16,432 bases of DNA from Clostridiales bacterium (GCA_031271275.1 JAISWA010000022.1:1-16432); one strand, 5' to 3'. Positions 6,411 to 14,145 are shown, counted from the stretch's first letter. The notes: generated by a model not told the origin, from the sequence alone. Made by a program: numbers and translations.

Positions 6411-6424
6411 GGTAACGTTAACCC
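6410..6424. promoter_or_regulatory. LacI-type operator, GGGTAACGTTAACCC
   Basis: The core TAACGTTA (6413-6420) is flanked by GGG and CCC. It begins 11 bases after the -10 box, essentially the same placement as in the first binding-protein promoter (core 18 versus 19 bases from the start of the -10). It is the most symmetric of the sites in the window. Confidence 0.7.
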
Positions 6425-6460
6425 TAAAACAAAAAAAATAAGAAGAGGCAGGGATGATTT

Positions 6461-7849
6461 ATGAAGAAACTGATTTGCCTGTTGCTTGCGCTCACCATGG
6501 TTCTCGGCGCGACGACAATCGTCACGGCGGCGGAAGCGGACGAGAAGATTCAGCTTACGCTCGGCAACTACCCCCCGGACACCGACGAAGCGATGATCGC
6601 CGCGTTCGATGTCTACATTGAAAACTTCAGCAAGAAGCGCCCCGACGTGGAAGTGGTTCCCGCTCACTATTTCTATGCCCTCGACACCATCGTACCCATG
6701 GCAGAAGCCGGAACGCTCCCGGTCATTATCGAACCGTGGTACACGGAGCCCCAGAAGCTCATTGAGGCGGGTTATGTGCGCTCCATCACCGAGCTGTTAA
6801 AGGAAAGAGGTTGGGACGAAATGATTAACCCGTCCATCCGCGACCTGCTTTCCAAAGATGGCGAAATTTACGGAATACCCCGCGATGCTTACGCCCTCGG
6901 TATGCACGTTAACGTAGACCTGTTCGAGCAGGCGGGACTGGTGGACGAAAACGGCGTGCCCATGTACCCCAAGACCTGGGACGAACTGGTCACCGTAGGC
7001 ACGCAAATCAAAGACGCCACCGGCTCGGCAGCCCTCTGCCTGCTCGCGCAGGACAACGCGGGCGGCTGGCACTGGTCCAACATCGCCTGGGGATTCGGCG
7101 CGACCCTTTCCGTGGATAACGGCGACGGCACCTTTACCGCCAACCTGGACTCTCCGGAAGCCATTGACGCGATGGAATACATCCGCGACCTTAAATGGGA
7201 GCATGACCTTCTGACCGCCGACCCGCTTACGGAAAACTGGGGCACCGGCTTCACGCAGGTCGCCGTAGGCAACGCGGCGATGTACATCGGCGCCAATGAC
7301 GCCTTAAATCAGACCACCGTCGTAAACGGGCTTCCCCTTGAAGACTTCGCGCTTATCCCCGTGCCGGCAGGCCCCGGCGGGCAGTATTCCCTTAACGGCG
7401 GAACCGTGTATATGTTTGCCGCCAACGCCACCGACGAACAGGTGGACGCCGCCCTCGACTTCATGATTTCCATGGGCCGCGCTCCCGAAGTAGGCGCTGA
7501 ACTCATCGAAGGCATGGGCGCAGACGCCAAGAGCCGTATGGAAAACGGCGAACCCGTCGTCAAACGGTTCCCGGCGTGGGTAGGGCAGGCTTATTCCGAC
7601 GCGGAAGCCGCCATCATCGCTCCCTTCCTTAACGTAGACATGGCGCTGTATCAGGATTACTTCGACAAAGTAGCCGAAGCGGGCAACCTTCGCCTTGAGG
7701 AGCAGGGCCTGACGCAGGAAATGTACGCGGAACTCACCAAGGTTATGCAGGAAGTGCTGACCAACGAAAACGCGGACATCCCCGCGCTGATGAAAACCGC
7801 CGACACCAACTACCAGAAATTGCTTGACGACGCGGGTATCGGCCAATAA
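6461..7849 (+). CDS. CUT1-type sugar ABC transporter substrate-binding protein (paralogue 2, no lipobox)
   Basis: This 462-residue paralogue of the preceding gene shares almost every segment of the mature domain (PAHYFYAL, EPWYTEPQKLI, DNAGGWHW, LTENWGTGFTQ, PAGPGGQYSLNGGTVYMFAANATDEQVDAALDFMIS in part, LRLEEQGLTQEMYAE). The clear difference is at the N-terminus. The signal is MKKLICLLLALTMVLGA followed by TTIVTAAEADE, which looks like a signal peptidase I site (VTA-A). There is no cysteine at the lipobox position and no low-complexity linker. The only early cysteine, C6, lies too near the N-terminus to serve as a lipobox. In a one-membrane cell the protein would then be released or held by its uncleaved signal. 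The ribosome binding site is AGGCAGGG with 8 bases to the ATG. The gene has its own promoter and operator and is the copy nearest the permeases. Confidence 0.92.
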   Translation: MKKLICLLLALTMVLGATTIVTAAEADEKIQLTLGNYPPDTDEAMIAAFDVYIENFSKKRPDVEVVPAHYFYALDTIVPMAEAGTLPVIIEPWYTEPQKLIEAGYVRSITELLKERGWDEMINPSIRDLLSKDGEIYGIPRDAYALGMHVNVDLFEQAGLVDENGVPMYPKTWDELVTVGTQIKDATGSAALCLLAQDNAGGWHWSNIAWGFGATLSVDNGDGTFTANLDSPEAIDAMEYIRDLKWEHDLLTADPLTENWGTGFTQVAVGNAAMYIGANDALNQTTVVNGLPLEDFALIPVPAGPGGQYSLNGGTVYMFAANATDEQVDAALDFMISMGRAPEVGAELIEGMGADAKSRMENGEPVVKRFPAWVGQAYSDAEAAIIAPFLNVDMALYQDYFDKVAEAGNLRLEEQGLTQEMYAELTKVMQEVLTNENADIPALMKTADTNYQKLLDDAGIGQ

Positions 7850-7884
7850 AAACCGGCACAAATTATTATTACGCAGTTTAAACG

Positions 7885-7918
7885 AACGGCAAGCAGGAAT
7901 CTTCTTGCTTGCCGTTTT
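7885..7918 (+). terminator. Partial terminator between binding protein 2 and the permeases
   Basis: A perfect 11-base stem, AACGGCAAGCA (7885-7895) and TGCTTGCCGTT (7906-7916), has a 10-base loop but only four Ts at its end. No separate promoter is evident before the permease genes. It probably lets part of the transcription through, giving more binding protein than permease, as is usual in CUT1 operons. It may also stabilise the 3' end of the upstream message. Confidence 0.7.
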
Positions 7919-7941
7919 AATATCGGAGGGGGTGCGCCGCT

Positions 7942-8829
7942 GTGCCTGTAAGTCAGAAAAAAAATATAAACCGCGCCATAAGCGGTTGGCTGATCATGCT
8001 GCCGACGCTGATACTGTTCGCGTTTTATGTCTGGGAGCCGTTGCTCAAAATCATACAGATGTCGCTGTACAACGCGCAGGGTTTTACGCTGACGGAATTC
8101 GTGGGACTGGACAATTACAAGAGCCTGCTTGCCAACCCCGACTTTACCATCGCGTGGAAAAATACTTTCATGTATACGTTCTGGTCGCTGATAATCGGGT
8201 TTTGCGTACCCATACTGCTTGCGCTGCTCATTACGGAAACACCGGTTTTCAGGAGTTTGACCCGGGTGGCGGTGTACTTCCCCAACATTTTGCCCGGCCT
8301 CGCGGTAATGCTCATCTGGCTTTTCTTCTTTAAGCCGGGCAACGCCGGCGTTTTGAACAATATCCTCGCCACCGTGGGCATAAAGCCGCTTACCTGGCTG
8401 TCCGCCAAGGGTTGGACGATACCGCTGATTGTGGTGACGATGACCTGGCGTTCCGCCGGAAGCACCGCGCTGATTTATATGGCGGGTATTTCCGGTATCA
8501 ACCCCGAGCAGGTGGAGGCAGCCACCATTGACGGCGCGGGTATCATACGCCGCATATTCAGCGTGATACTTCCGAGCCTGACCGGTCTGGTAAAGGTAAT
8601 GCTTATCCTGCAAATAATCTCCGTGTTTCAAATATTGTACGAGCCTTTGATGATGACCAACGGCGGACCGAACAACGCGAGTATTTCCATTATGATGTTG
8701 GTATATAACTACGCGTTCCTTCACTTCGATTTCCCCAAAGCCGCCGCGGTTTCGGTTATGATTTGCATTGTGCTTTCACTGTTTACGGCATTGTATTTTG
8801 TGGTTTCGGGAAGGCGGGGTAAGGAATGA
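7942..8829 (+). CDS. CUT1 sugar ABC transporter permease (MalF/UgpA-like)
   Basis: This 295-residue integral membrane protein is one half of the transport channel. The first hydrophobic segment (about residues 13-33, GWLIMLPTLILFAFYVW) begins the usual six-helix arrangement. The cytoplasmic EAA loop, which docks the ATPase, is EAATIDGAG (from E192) followed by FSVILPSL, close to consensus. GTG is the start codon; CGGAGGGGG lies 9 bases upstream. The stop overlaps the start of the next permease by ATGA (8826-8829), so the two are translationally coupled. Its partner is the following MalG-like permease. No ATPase gene is present in the window, so a shared MsmK/UgpC-type ATPase elsewhere in the genome is inferred. 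Confidence 0.94.
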   Translation: MPVSQKKNINRAISGWLIMLPTLILFAFYVWEPLLKIIQMSLYNAQGFTLTEFVGLDNYKSLLANPDFTIAWKNTFMYTFWSLIIGFCVPILLALLITETPVFRSLTRVAVYFPNILPGLAVMLIWLFFFKPGNAGVLNNILATVGIKPLTWLSAKGWTIPLIVVTMTWRSAGSTALIYMAGISGINPEQVEAATIDGAGIIRRIFSVILPSLTGLVKVMLILQIISVFQILYEPLMMTNGGPNNASISIMMLVYNYAFLHFDFPKAAAVSVMICIVLSLFTALYFVVSGRRGKE

Positions 8830-9755
8830 GAAAATTGCTCGCGCGGCTGTACGGGGATAAGAGCGTCGGCTCTATACGCGCTTACGACGCGAAATCCCCG
8901 CTGACGCAAATTCTGTCGGTGTTTTTTGTTCTTATCTGCGCGCTTATTATCGTTATTGTGCTGCTGCCCGTTATTTGGGTCGTGTTCGCCGGGTTTAAGG
9001 ATATACGGGAGCTTAACCGCAGCACTTCCTTCTTCCCCGCGTCCTTTGATTTAAGCAGTTATGTCAAGACATGGGGGCAGCTTCATTTCACCGAGCATTA
9101 TATAAACTCGTTTATCGTGCTGATCGGCGGCGTGTTTTGCGCCGTAATATTTAACGGGCTGCTCGCTTACGCGTTGGGTATTCTTCGCCCGCCGGGTTAT
9201 AAGATTGTTTTCGGGTTGGTGATGTGGACGATGCTCATACCGCCCACCACCAGTGTCGTCGCGCAGTATCTCAACATCCGGTCCGTGGTGGAGACGCTTG
9301 CCGGGCTGATGAACGTCAAGTCGCAGGAAACGCTGCTCGCGGTGGCGCCGCTGTGGTTTATCATGGGCGCGAACGCCTTTTGGCTTGTGCTGTTTAAACA
9401 GTTCTTCGAGGAACTTCCCAAAGACTATATTGAAGCGGCTACGTTGGACGGTTGTTCGGATTTACGGGTTTTTACGCATATAATACTGCCGCTTTCCAAG
9501 CCCATTATGATGGTGGTCGCCATTTTTGCCGCCACGGCGGCGTGGAGCGACTTCCTGCTGCCGCACCTGCTGCTTAACAACAGCCGTTGGTCTACGGTCA
9601 TGGTGCGTCTGTTCGAGTTCCGCAGCGCCATGCGCGTCAACGACACAGACCGTTTGCGGGCGGTGGTATTTTCCATCATCCCGCCGATTATTATCTTCTC
9701 GCTGTTCCAGAAACAGATAACCAGCGGAATCGCCACCGGCGGGATAAAAGGGTAA
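8826..9755 (+). CDS. CUT1 sugar ABC transporter permease (MalG/UgpE-like)
   Basis: This 309-residue membrane protein forms the second half of the channel. It has a cytoplasmic N-terminus of ~27 residues, a strong first helix (VFFVLICALIIVIVLLPVIWVVF), and several further hydrophobic segments. The EAA loop, EAATLDGCS (from E203) followed by FTHIILPLS, matches the family. The ATG overlaps the stop of the preceding permease (ATGA). Compared with many MalG proteins the N-terminus is a little longer. The next gene, a GH65 phosphorylase, follows after 39 bases without a terminator, so the three are probably cotranscribed. Confidence 0.94.
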   Translation: MRKLLARLYGDKSVGSIRAYDAKSPLTQILSVFFVLICALIIVIVLLPVIWVVFAGFKDIRELNRSTSFFPASFDLSSYVKTWGQLHFTEHYINSFIVLIGGVFCAVIFNGLLAYALGILRPPGYKIVFGLVMWTMLIPPTTSVVAQYLNIRSVVETLAGLMNVKSQETLLAVAPLWFIMGANAFWLVLFKQFFEELPKDYIEAATLDGCSDLRVFTHIILPLSKPIMMVVAIFAATAAWSDFLLPHLLLNNSRWSTVMVRLFEFRSAMRVNDTDRLRAVVFSIIPPIIIFSLFQKQITSGIATGGIKG

Positions 9756-9794
9756 ACCGCAGCGAATAATTCAAAGAGGTATGGAGTATTTGAG

Positions 9795-11906
9795 ATGCCA
9801 AAATTTGCAGACCGCTATTTTAAAATAGAGCCGTGGCGCGTGGTGGAGGACGGGTTTAACCCTATGTATTCCACGGTTGCCGAATCCATTTTTTCCCTGG
9901 GCAACGAGCACATAGGGCTGCGGGGGTACTTCGAGGAAGGCTACTCGGGCGAAAGGCTTCAGGGTTCCTATGTAAACGGGATATACGAAAGCGCGAAGGT
10001 TCCCCATGTACACTACAAGGGCGTGCCGGACACGTTGGAGTTTATGGTCAACGCGGCGGACTGGGTGCGCGCGCGCATCTCGTGCAACGGGCAGTTGCTT
10101 GACCTTGCCCGTTCCGCGTTTTCAGATTTTTCGCGGGTGCTCGACATGCATACCGGCGAACTGACCCGTTCGTTTGTCTGGCATGTAAACGCCGAAACGG
10201 ACATAAAAATGACGTTTTCAAGGGTACTTTCCATGGAGCGTTTAGCGCTCGGGGCGTCGCGCATAGACTGGCGGGTCTTGCGCGGCGACGCCGAGCTTGA
10301 CGTGGAGCCGGAAGTGTTATTTTCCGACCACTGGGAAGTTTCCGGCGAGGATAGGACGCTGCCGGATTTTTACGCGGCGACGGGAACGACGAAGATTACG
10401 AAGCAAAAACTATACGTATCTGTTTTCTATACGCGTTCGGAAAATTCGCTGACCCGGGTCGCGCATATTTCCAAAACCGAAAGGGCGGGCAGGGAAGCGC
10501 TGTCGCGGCTTACCTATGACGAGATACTTTCCGGCAGCCGCGCGTGGTGGAAAGACCAATGGGCGCACAGCGACATCGAAGTGGAACTAAGTGACGGCGG
10601 CGTTGACGGCGGCGACCAACAGGGCATACGGTATTGCGTTTTCCAAATGCACCAGACCGTCCATTCCGGCAAAGACCGCGTGGTAATCGGCGCGAAGGGG
10701 CTTACGGGCGAAGCGTATAACGGGAATACTTTCTGGGAGGCGGAATTGTACTTCCTGCCGTTTTATCTGTTCACCAACCCGGAGGCGGCGACGGGCATCC
10801 TGCAATTCCGTTACGAAACACTGGGCGAGGCAAAGAAGCGGGCGAAGGAACTGGACTGCGAAGGGGCGTTTTACCCCATCGCCACCATCAGCGGGCGGGA
10901 GAGCTGCACCCTTTGGCAGCACGCCAACACGCAGCTGCAAGTTTCCACCTCGGTGGCTTACGCCCTGTGGCACCACGCGAAAGTCACCGGCGACGAAACG
11001 TTCCTGCGGGAGAAAGGCATAGACGAATTGGTGGAAATCTGCCGTATGCTCGCCTCGCGGGGGGGATATGACCCGGTTTCCGGCGAGTACGGTTATTACG
11101 GGGTCATGGGGCCGGATGAGTTCCAGTTGATGGTCAACCACAACCGGTACACCAATTATATGGCGAAGAAAACGTTACTGTTCACCCTCGAGACTTTGGC
11201 GGCGACGGGCGCGCCCGAAACCGGGGAGCACCGGGACTGGCGGCGCAAAGCGGACGCCATGCGGGTAGGGTTTGACGAAAAAACCCTGCTTTACGAGCAG
11301 CACGACGGGTATTTCCGTTTGCCCCACGTGGATATCAAGTCCATCCCGGCGGAGGATTTCCCGCTGTACCACCACTGGTCCTATGACCGGATATACCGCA
11401 ACGATATCATTAAGCAGCCGGACGTGCTGATGTTTATGTCCCTGTACGCAAGCGAGTTCAGCGACGCGCAACTCGCCGCCAACTATGACTATTACGAGCC
11501 GCGCTGCACCCACGAAAGCAGCCTTTCGCCCTCCATACACTCCATACTCGCCTGCCGGTTGGGGAAAATACAGCAGGCGTATGAATTTTTCCGCTTCACT
11601 TCCAGAATCGACTTGGACAATTACAACCGCAACACCAACGAAGGCTTGCATCTGCCCTCTATCGCGGGGAGTTGGATGAACATCGTCTATGGGTTTGCGG
11701 GGCTGCGCAGCGACGGCGATATATTGAGCTTTGACCCCATACTGCCGGAGGAATGGAAGCGGCTCCGCTTCCCGCTGCGGTACAGGGGTTCGCTGCTGCG
11801 AATCAATATCACGCGAAACGGAGTGCGCACCGAAACGAAGGTCACGTTGGAAGGCGGGCCGGCGGTTACGGTTAAGCTGAACGGGGAAGATTGTCGGGTG
11901 AGATAA
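9795..11906 (+). CDS. GH65 glycoside phosphorylase (maltose/kojibiose/trehalose phosphorylase family)
   Basis: Enzymes of this family cleave alpha-glucosidic bonds with phosphate in the cytosol, releasing beta-glucose 1-phosphate and a sugar or polyol. The order is an N-terminal beta-sandwich (about residues 15-260), an (alpha/alpha)6 barrel (about 290-650) and a small C-terminal beta domain. The general acid is expected to be E442 in GVMGPDEFQ, the GH65 GPxE(Y/F) motif. FWEAELYFLPF (from F313) corresponds to the family's FWDTE-type motif, with Glu in place of the usual Asp. GAFYPIATISG and LWQHANTQLQ are further family segments. The length of 703 residues is at the short end (usually ~750-790). 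The ATG has GGAG 8 bases upstream. Its place behind the permeases indicates phosphorolysis of the imported sugar. No beta-phosphoglucomutase gene accompanies it here. Bond specificity cannot be judged by eye. Confidence 0.93.
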   Translation: MPKFADRYFKIEPWRVVEDGFNPMYSTVAESIFSLGNEHIGLRGYFEEGYSGERLQGSYVNGIYESAKVPHVHYKGVPDTLEFMVNAADWVRARISCNGQLLDLARSAFSDFSRVLDMHTGELTRSFVWHVNAETDIKMTFSRVLSMERLALGASRIDWRVLRGDAELDVEPEVLFSDHWEVSGEDRTLPDFYAATGTTKITKQKLYVSVFYTRSENSLTRVAHISKTERAGREALSRLTYDEILSGSRAWWKDQWAHSDIEVELSDGGVDGGDQQGIRYCVFQMHQTVHSGKDRVVIGAKGLTGEAYNGNTFWEAELYFLPFYLFTNPEAATGILQFRYETLGEAKKRAKELDCEGAFYPIATISGRESCTLWQHANTQLQVSTSVAYALWHHAKVTGDETFLREKGIDELVEICRMLASRGGYDPVSGEYGYYGVMGPDEFQLMVNHNRYTNYMAKKTLLFTLETLAATGAPETGEHRDWRRKADAMRVGFDEKTLLYEQHDGYFRLPHVDIKSIPAEDFPLYHHWSYDRIYRNDIIKQPDVLMFMSLYASEFSDAQLAANYDYYEPRCTHESSLSPSIHSILACRLGKIQQAYEFFRFTSRIDLDNYNRNTNEGLHLPSIAGSWMNIVYGFAGLRSDGDILSFDPILPEEWKRLRFPLRYRGSLLRINITRNGVRTETKVTLEGGPAVTVKLNGEDCRVR

Positions 11907-11911
11907 AAACG

Positions 11912-11939
11912 GTCATTCCGAGCGGAGCGAGGAATCTTC
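11912..11939. repeat. REP-like sequence with the ATTCC...GGAAT imperfect palindrome
   Basis: GTCATTCCGAGCGGAGCGAG continues into GAATCTTC. Sequences of this form (ATTCCGAGCG-AGCGAGGAAT) are known as dispersed extragenic repeats in several bacterial groups. Here it lies between two convergent genes whose stops are only 6 bases apart. It supplies the stop codon and last ~8 codons of the TPR gene. Only one full copy is in the window, so its repetitive nature is inferred from recall. Confidence 0.5.
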
Positions 11940-12746
11940 CCCTTCTATCTGCTCCCTCGTCACGGTATTGAGCGCCGTGATTTCGCAGGCGAGCGCCTGG
12001 TTAAAATACTCCGAAGCCCGCGCCGTTTCGTTTTCGGCTTTCGCGATAACCCCGAGGTAATAAAGGCTGTCGGGTAAGTCGGCTTTAAATTCCAACGCTT
12101 TGTTAAACATTTCTTTGGCTTTTGAAAAGTCCCCGCGCAAGTATTCGATCTGCCCCAAATTATCCCACGCCGCGTGCGCCGAAGGCGTGTCTTCTATGGC
12201 TTTTCGCGAAAGCGCGTCCGCTTTATCCAGTTCGCCCTTTTTCAAATACATAAACGCTAACGTGGAAAGCACGCGGTCGTTTACGTATTCGTAATCTTTG
12301 CGCATTTTTTCCAATATGGCAATCGCTTCGTCGATATCGCCCAACGCCCAGTTGCAGCTTGCTTTGGTCAGCAGCAGATTTTTGAGCATCAGCGGTTTGG
12401 CGCAAAGCGCGTATGCCCGTTCCAACAGCGGCAGCGCTTCCTTCGCTTCGCCGCGCCGGATTAACATAATCGCGTAATTGATATGCGCCTGCGGGCTTTT
12501 TGTTTTGCGCGCCAACGCGAATTTATACAACTTTTCCGCGCTCGCCGTATTGCCTTTGATGTGGTGGTAATTTGCCATGACCGCCGCGCAGTCCGCGTGA
12601 AACACCGCCATGTAAACAAGCGAAACGGCGAGCAGGCACAGAACCGTCGCGGGTATGCCGACGCCGAACCGCCATGTGAGAAGGAATACCGCGAGATACG
12701 TACCGAGTATCATGCTGCGCCGAGGGTGCTCTTTAAAAAATTTCAT
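11913..12746 (-). CDS. Membrane-anchored TPR protein, function unknown
   Basis: This 277-residue protein has two closely spaced hydrophobic segments near the N-terminus (about residues 11-49, SMILGTYLAVFLLTW and IPATVLCLLAVSLVYMAV). About five tetratricopeptide repeats follow, for example AEKLYKFALARKTKSPQAHINYA, AAWDNLGQIEYLRGDFSKAKEMFNKAL and SLYYLGVIAKAENETARASEYFNQAL in overlapping blocks. TPR arrays bind other proteins, so a scaffold or assembly role at the membrane is likely, but no partner is evident. The ATG at 12746 has GGAGGA 9 bases upstream; the longer frame from 12788 has no such site. The C-terminal residues EDSSLRSE come from the REP-like sequence at 11912-11939, so the natural end may have been replaced by repeat insertion. 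The gene is divergent from the EAL-HDOD gene. Confidence 0.85.
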   Translation of the reverse strand: MKFFKEHPRRSMILGTYLAVFLLTWRFGVGIPATVLCLLAVSLVYMAVFHADCAAVMANYHHIKGNTASAEKLYKFALARKTKSPQAHINYAIMLIRRGEAKEALPLLERAYALCAKPLMLKNLLLTKASCNWALGDIDEAIAILEKMRKDYEYVNDRVLSTLAFMYLKKGELDKADALSRKAIEDTPSAHAAWDNLGQIEYLRGDFSKAKEMFNKALEFKADLPDSLYYLGVIAKAENETARASEYFNQALACEITALNTVTREQIEGEDSSLRSE

Positions 12747-12787
12747 GGTTATTTTTCCTCCGTTCGCATTTAAAAAAAGTACCGGCA

Positions 12788-12816
12788 TTGTTTTTTTTGC
12801 CGTGAGTGGTTATTAT
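12788..12816 (+). promoter_or_regulatory. Candidate promoter of the EAL-HDOD gene
   Basis: TTGTTT (12788-12793) and TATTAT (12811-12816) are separated by 17 bases. They lie 26 bases before the start codon. The -35 lies within a T-run, so the call is moderate. On the minus strand a TATAAT (12818-12813) in the same place could be the -10 of the divergent TPR gene. Confidence 0.45.
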
Positions 12817-12842
12817 ATTGTCAATAGGAAGGGGGCGCCGGT

Positions 12843-14090
12843 ATGAACTTGCTGTTTGTTCCTAAACCGCTGTTCAACAGCGACATGAAGGTTGAAGGTT
12901 ATTACATCACGTACCAGCGGGGCAACGCCATTTTGGAGTCCGCCAAGTCTAATCCCTTGGACGGCGCGATGAATTCACCGTTCATCACATTCATAAACGA
13001 AGTGGGGCTTGAGGCGCTCACGCAGGAAAAAATCATTTTTATACCGGTCACGACCATACTGATGATGACCGATATTGAAAAATCCTGCAAGGTTGCGCCG
13101 CAAATGGTCGTGCTGATGATGGACAAAAAGGTGGACCTCAACGCAACGCTGTTGGAACGCGTCAAGAGATTTTCCAGTCTCGGGTTTAAGATTGCGTTCC
13201 GGGACTTCGGCGACTTAGAGCCGCTGAAACATTACCTTCCGTTTACGGACTACGTTTTTTGCGGGTTGTCGGAAGAACAGCGCCAAAAACAGTTCCAAAC
13301 GCTCCAGTCGGACTACCCGATGGTTAAAATGATTGCCGCCGACATTGCGGCAAAGCCCTCTTTCGACAAAATAAAATACAAGGGTTACCACTTGTATGAC
13401 GGACCGTTCTATAAGATACATATCCCCACCGGGGCGAATATGTCCGCGCTCAGCCCGCTGAAAGTAAATTATGTTCAATTGCTGAATATTGTCAACCAAA
13501 ACGATTTTGATTTCTCCGCTTTCACGCGTATCGTCCGGCAGGACACCGCCCTCGCCATACGGTTTATGCAGTTGGTCAACGCGGCGAGCAAATCCCAGTC
13601 GGAAATTAAGAACATCAACCAAGCCGCGGCGATGCTCGGTCAGCGCGAAATTAAAAAATGGGTGGCGACCGCGGTTTCCACCGTGCTTTGCGCGGACAAA
13701 CCTTCCGAAGTCACGCGCCTCTCCCTTTGCCGGGCGAAATTTTGCGAGAATTTGGCGAAATATTTTGACCTGGCGATACTGCAGGACAATTTGTTCCTGA
13801 CGGGGCTGCTTTCCATACTCGACGTGATACTCGAACTCCCGATGGAAGAAGCGCTGAAGCTCGTGTTTGTGCCGGACCAGGTTCGCAACGCGCTGTTGAG
13901 CGGGCGGGGGGATTTCCACCGCGTACTGGATTTTGTGATGCAGTATGAACAGGGCTATTGGCAGGAAATTTCCCGACAGGCTTTGATTTTGGACATCAGT
14001 ATCTCCGATATTTCCGACGCGTATGTGGATGCGGTGCTTTGGTACAGCCATTTGCTAAGCATGTCGGATGAAGGGTATAGTAACGAGTAG
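12843..14090 (+). CDS. EAL-HDOD signalling protein with degenerate EAL domain (YuxH-like)
   Basis: This 415-residue cytosolic protein has an N-terminal segment (about 1-200) with the layout of an EAL-like barrel: FVPKPLFNSDMKVEGYYITY, VVLMMDKKV, FSSLGFKIAFRDFG and MVKMIAADI. The Glu-x-Leu motif and the metal-binding acidic residues needed for cyclic-di-GMP hydrolysis are not recognisable, so it is probably a non-catalytic sensor or scaffold. Residues ~205-400 form an HDOD domain (VNYVQLLNIVNQNDFDFSAFTRIVRQDTALAIRFMQLVNAAS in part, INQAAAMLGQREIKKWV). HDOD domains resemble HD phosphohydrolases but lack the catalytic HD pair. The pairing is that of YuxH-type proteins, whose role is largely unknown. 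AAGGGGG lies 7 bases before the ATG. A terminator follows 29 bases after the stop, so the gene is monocistronic. Confidence 0.87.
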   Translation: MNLLFVPKPLFNSDMKVEGYYITYQRGNAILESAKSNPLDGAMNSPFITFINEVGLEALTQEKIIFIPVTTILMMTDIEKSCKVAPQMVVLMMDKKVDLNATLLERVKRFSSLGFKIAFRDFGDLEPLKHYLPFTDYVFCGLSEEQRQKQFQTLQSDYPMVKMIAADIAAKPSFDKIKYKGYHLYDGPFYKIHIPTGANMSALSPLKVNYVQLLNIVNQNDFDFSAFTRIVRQDTALAIRFMQLVNAASKSQSEIKNINQAAAMLGQREIKKWVATAVSTVLCADKPSEVTRLSLCRAKFCENLAKYFDLAILQDNLFLTGLLSILDVILELPMEEALKLVFVPDQVRNALLSGRGDFHRVLDFVMQYEQGYWQEISRQALILDISISDISDAYVDAVLWYSHLLSMSDEGYSNE

Positions 14091-14119
14091 ACGAAACCTC
14101 CGTTAAAAAAGCTTACGTT

Positions 14120-14142
14120 AGCCGCCAAGCGCGGCTTTTTTT
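14120..14142 (+). terminator. Rho-independent terminator of the EAL-HDOD gene
   Basis: The stem AGCCGC (14120-14125) / GCGGCT (14131-14136) has loop CAAGC and is followed by a run of seven Ts (14136-14142). Repeat copy 3 starts 4 bases later, the same arrangement as repeat copy 1 behind the terminator at 722. Confidence 0.85.
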
Positions 14143-14145
14143 ATG

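Noticed and set aside
7896..7905. GGAATCTTC in the loop at 7896 as a second copy of the REP-like sequence at 11912
   Set aside because: The match is only 9 bases and the characteristic GAGCGGAGCGA part is missing, so chance is enough.
7810..8724. Minus-strand 304-residue frame opposite the first permease
   Set aside because: It is rich in His, Arg and Gln with no domain, and lies antisense to a clear permease gene with matching EAA loop.
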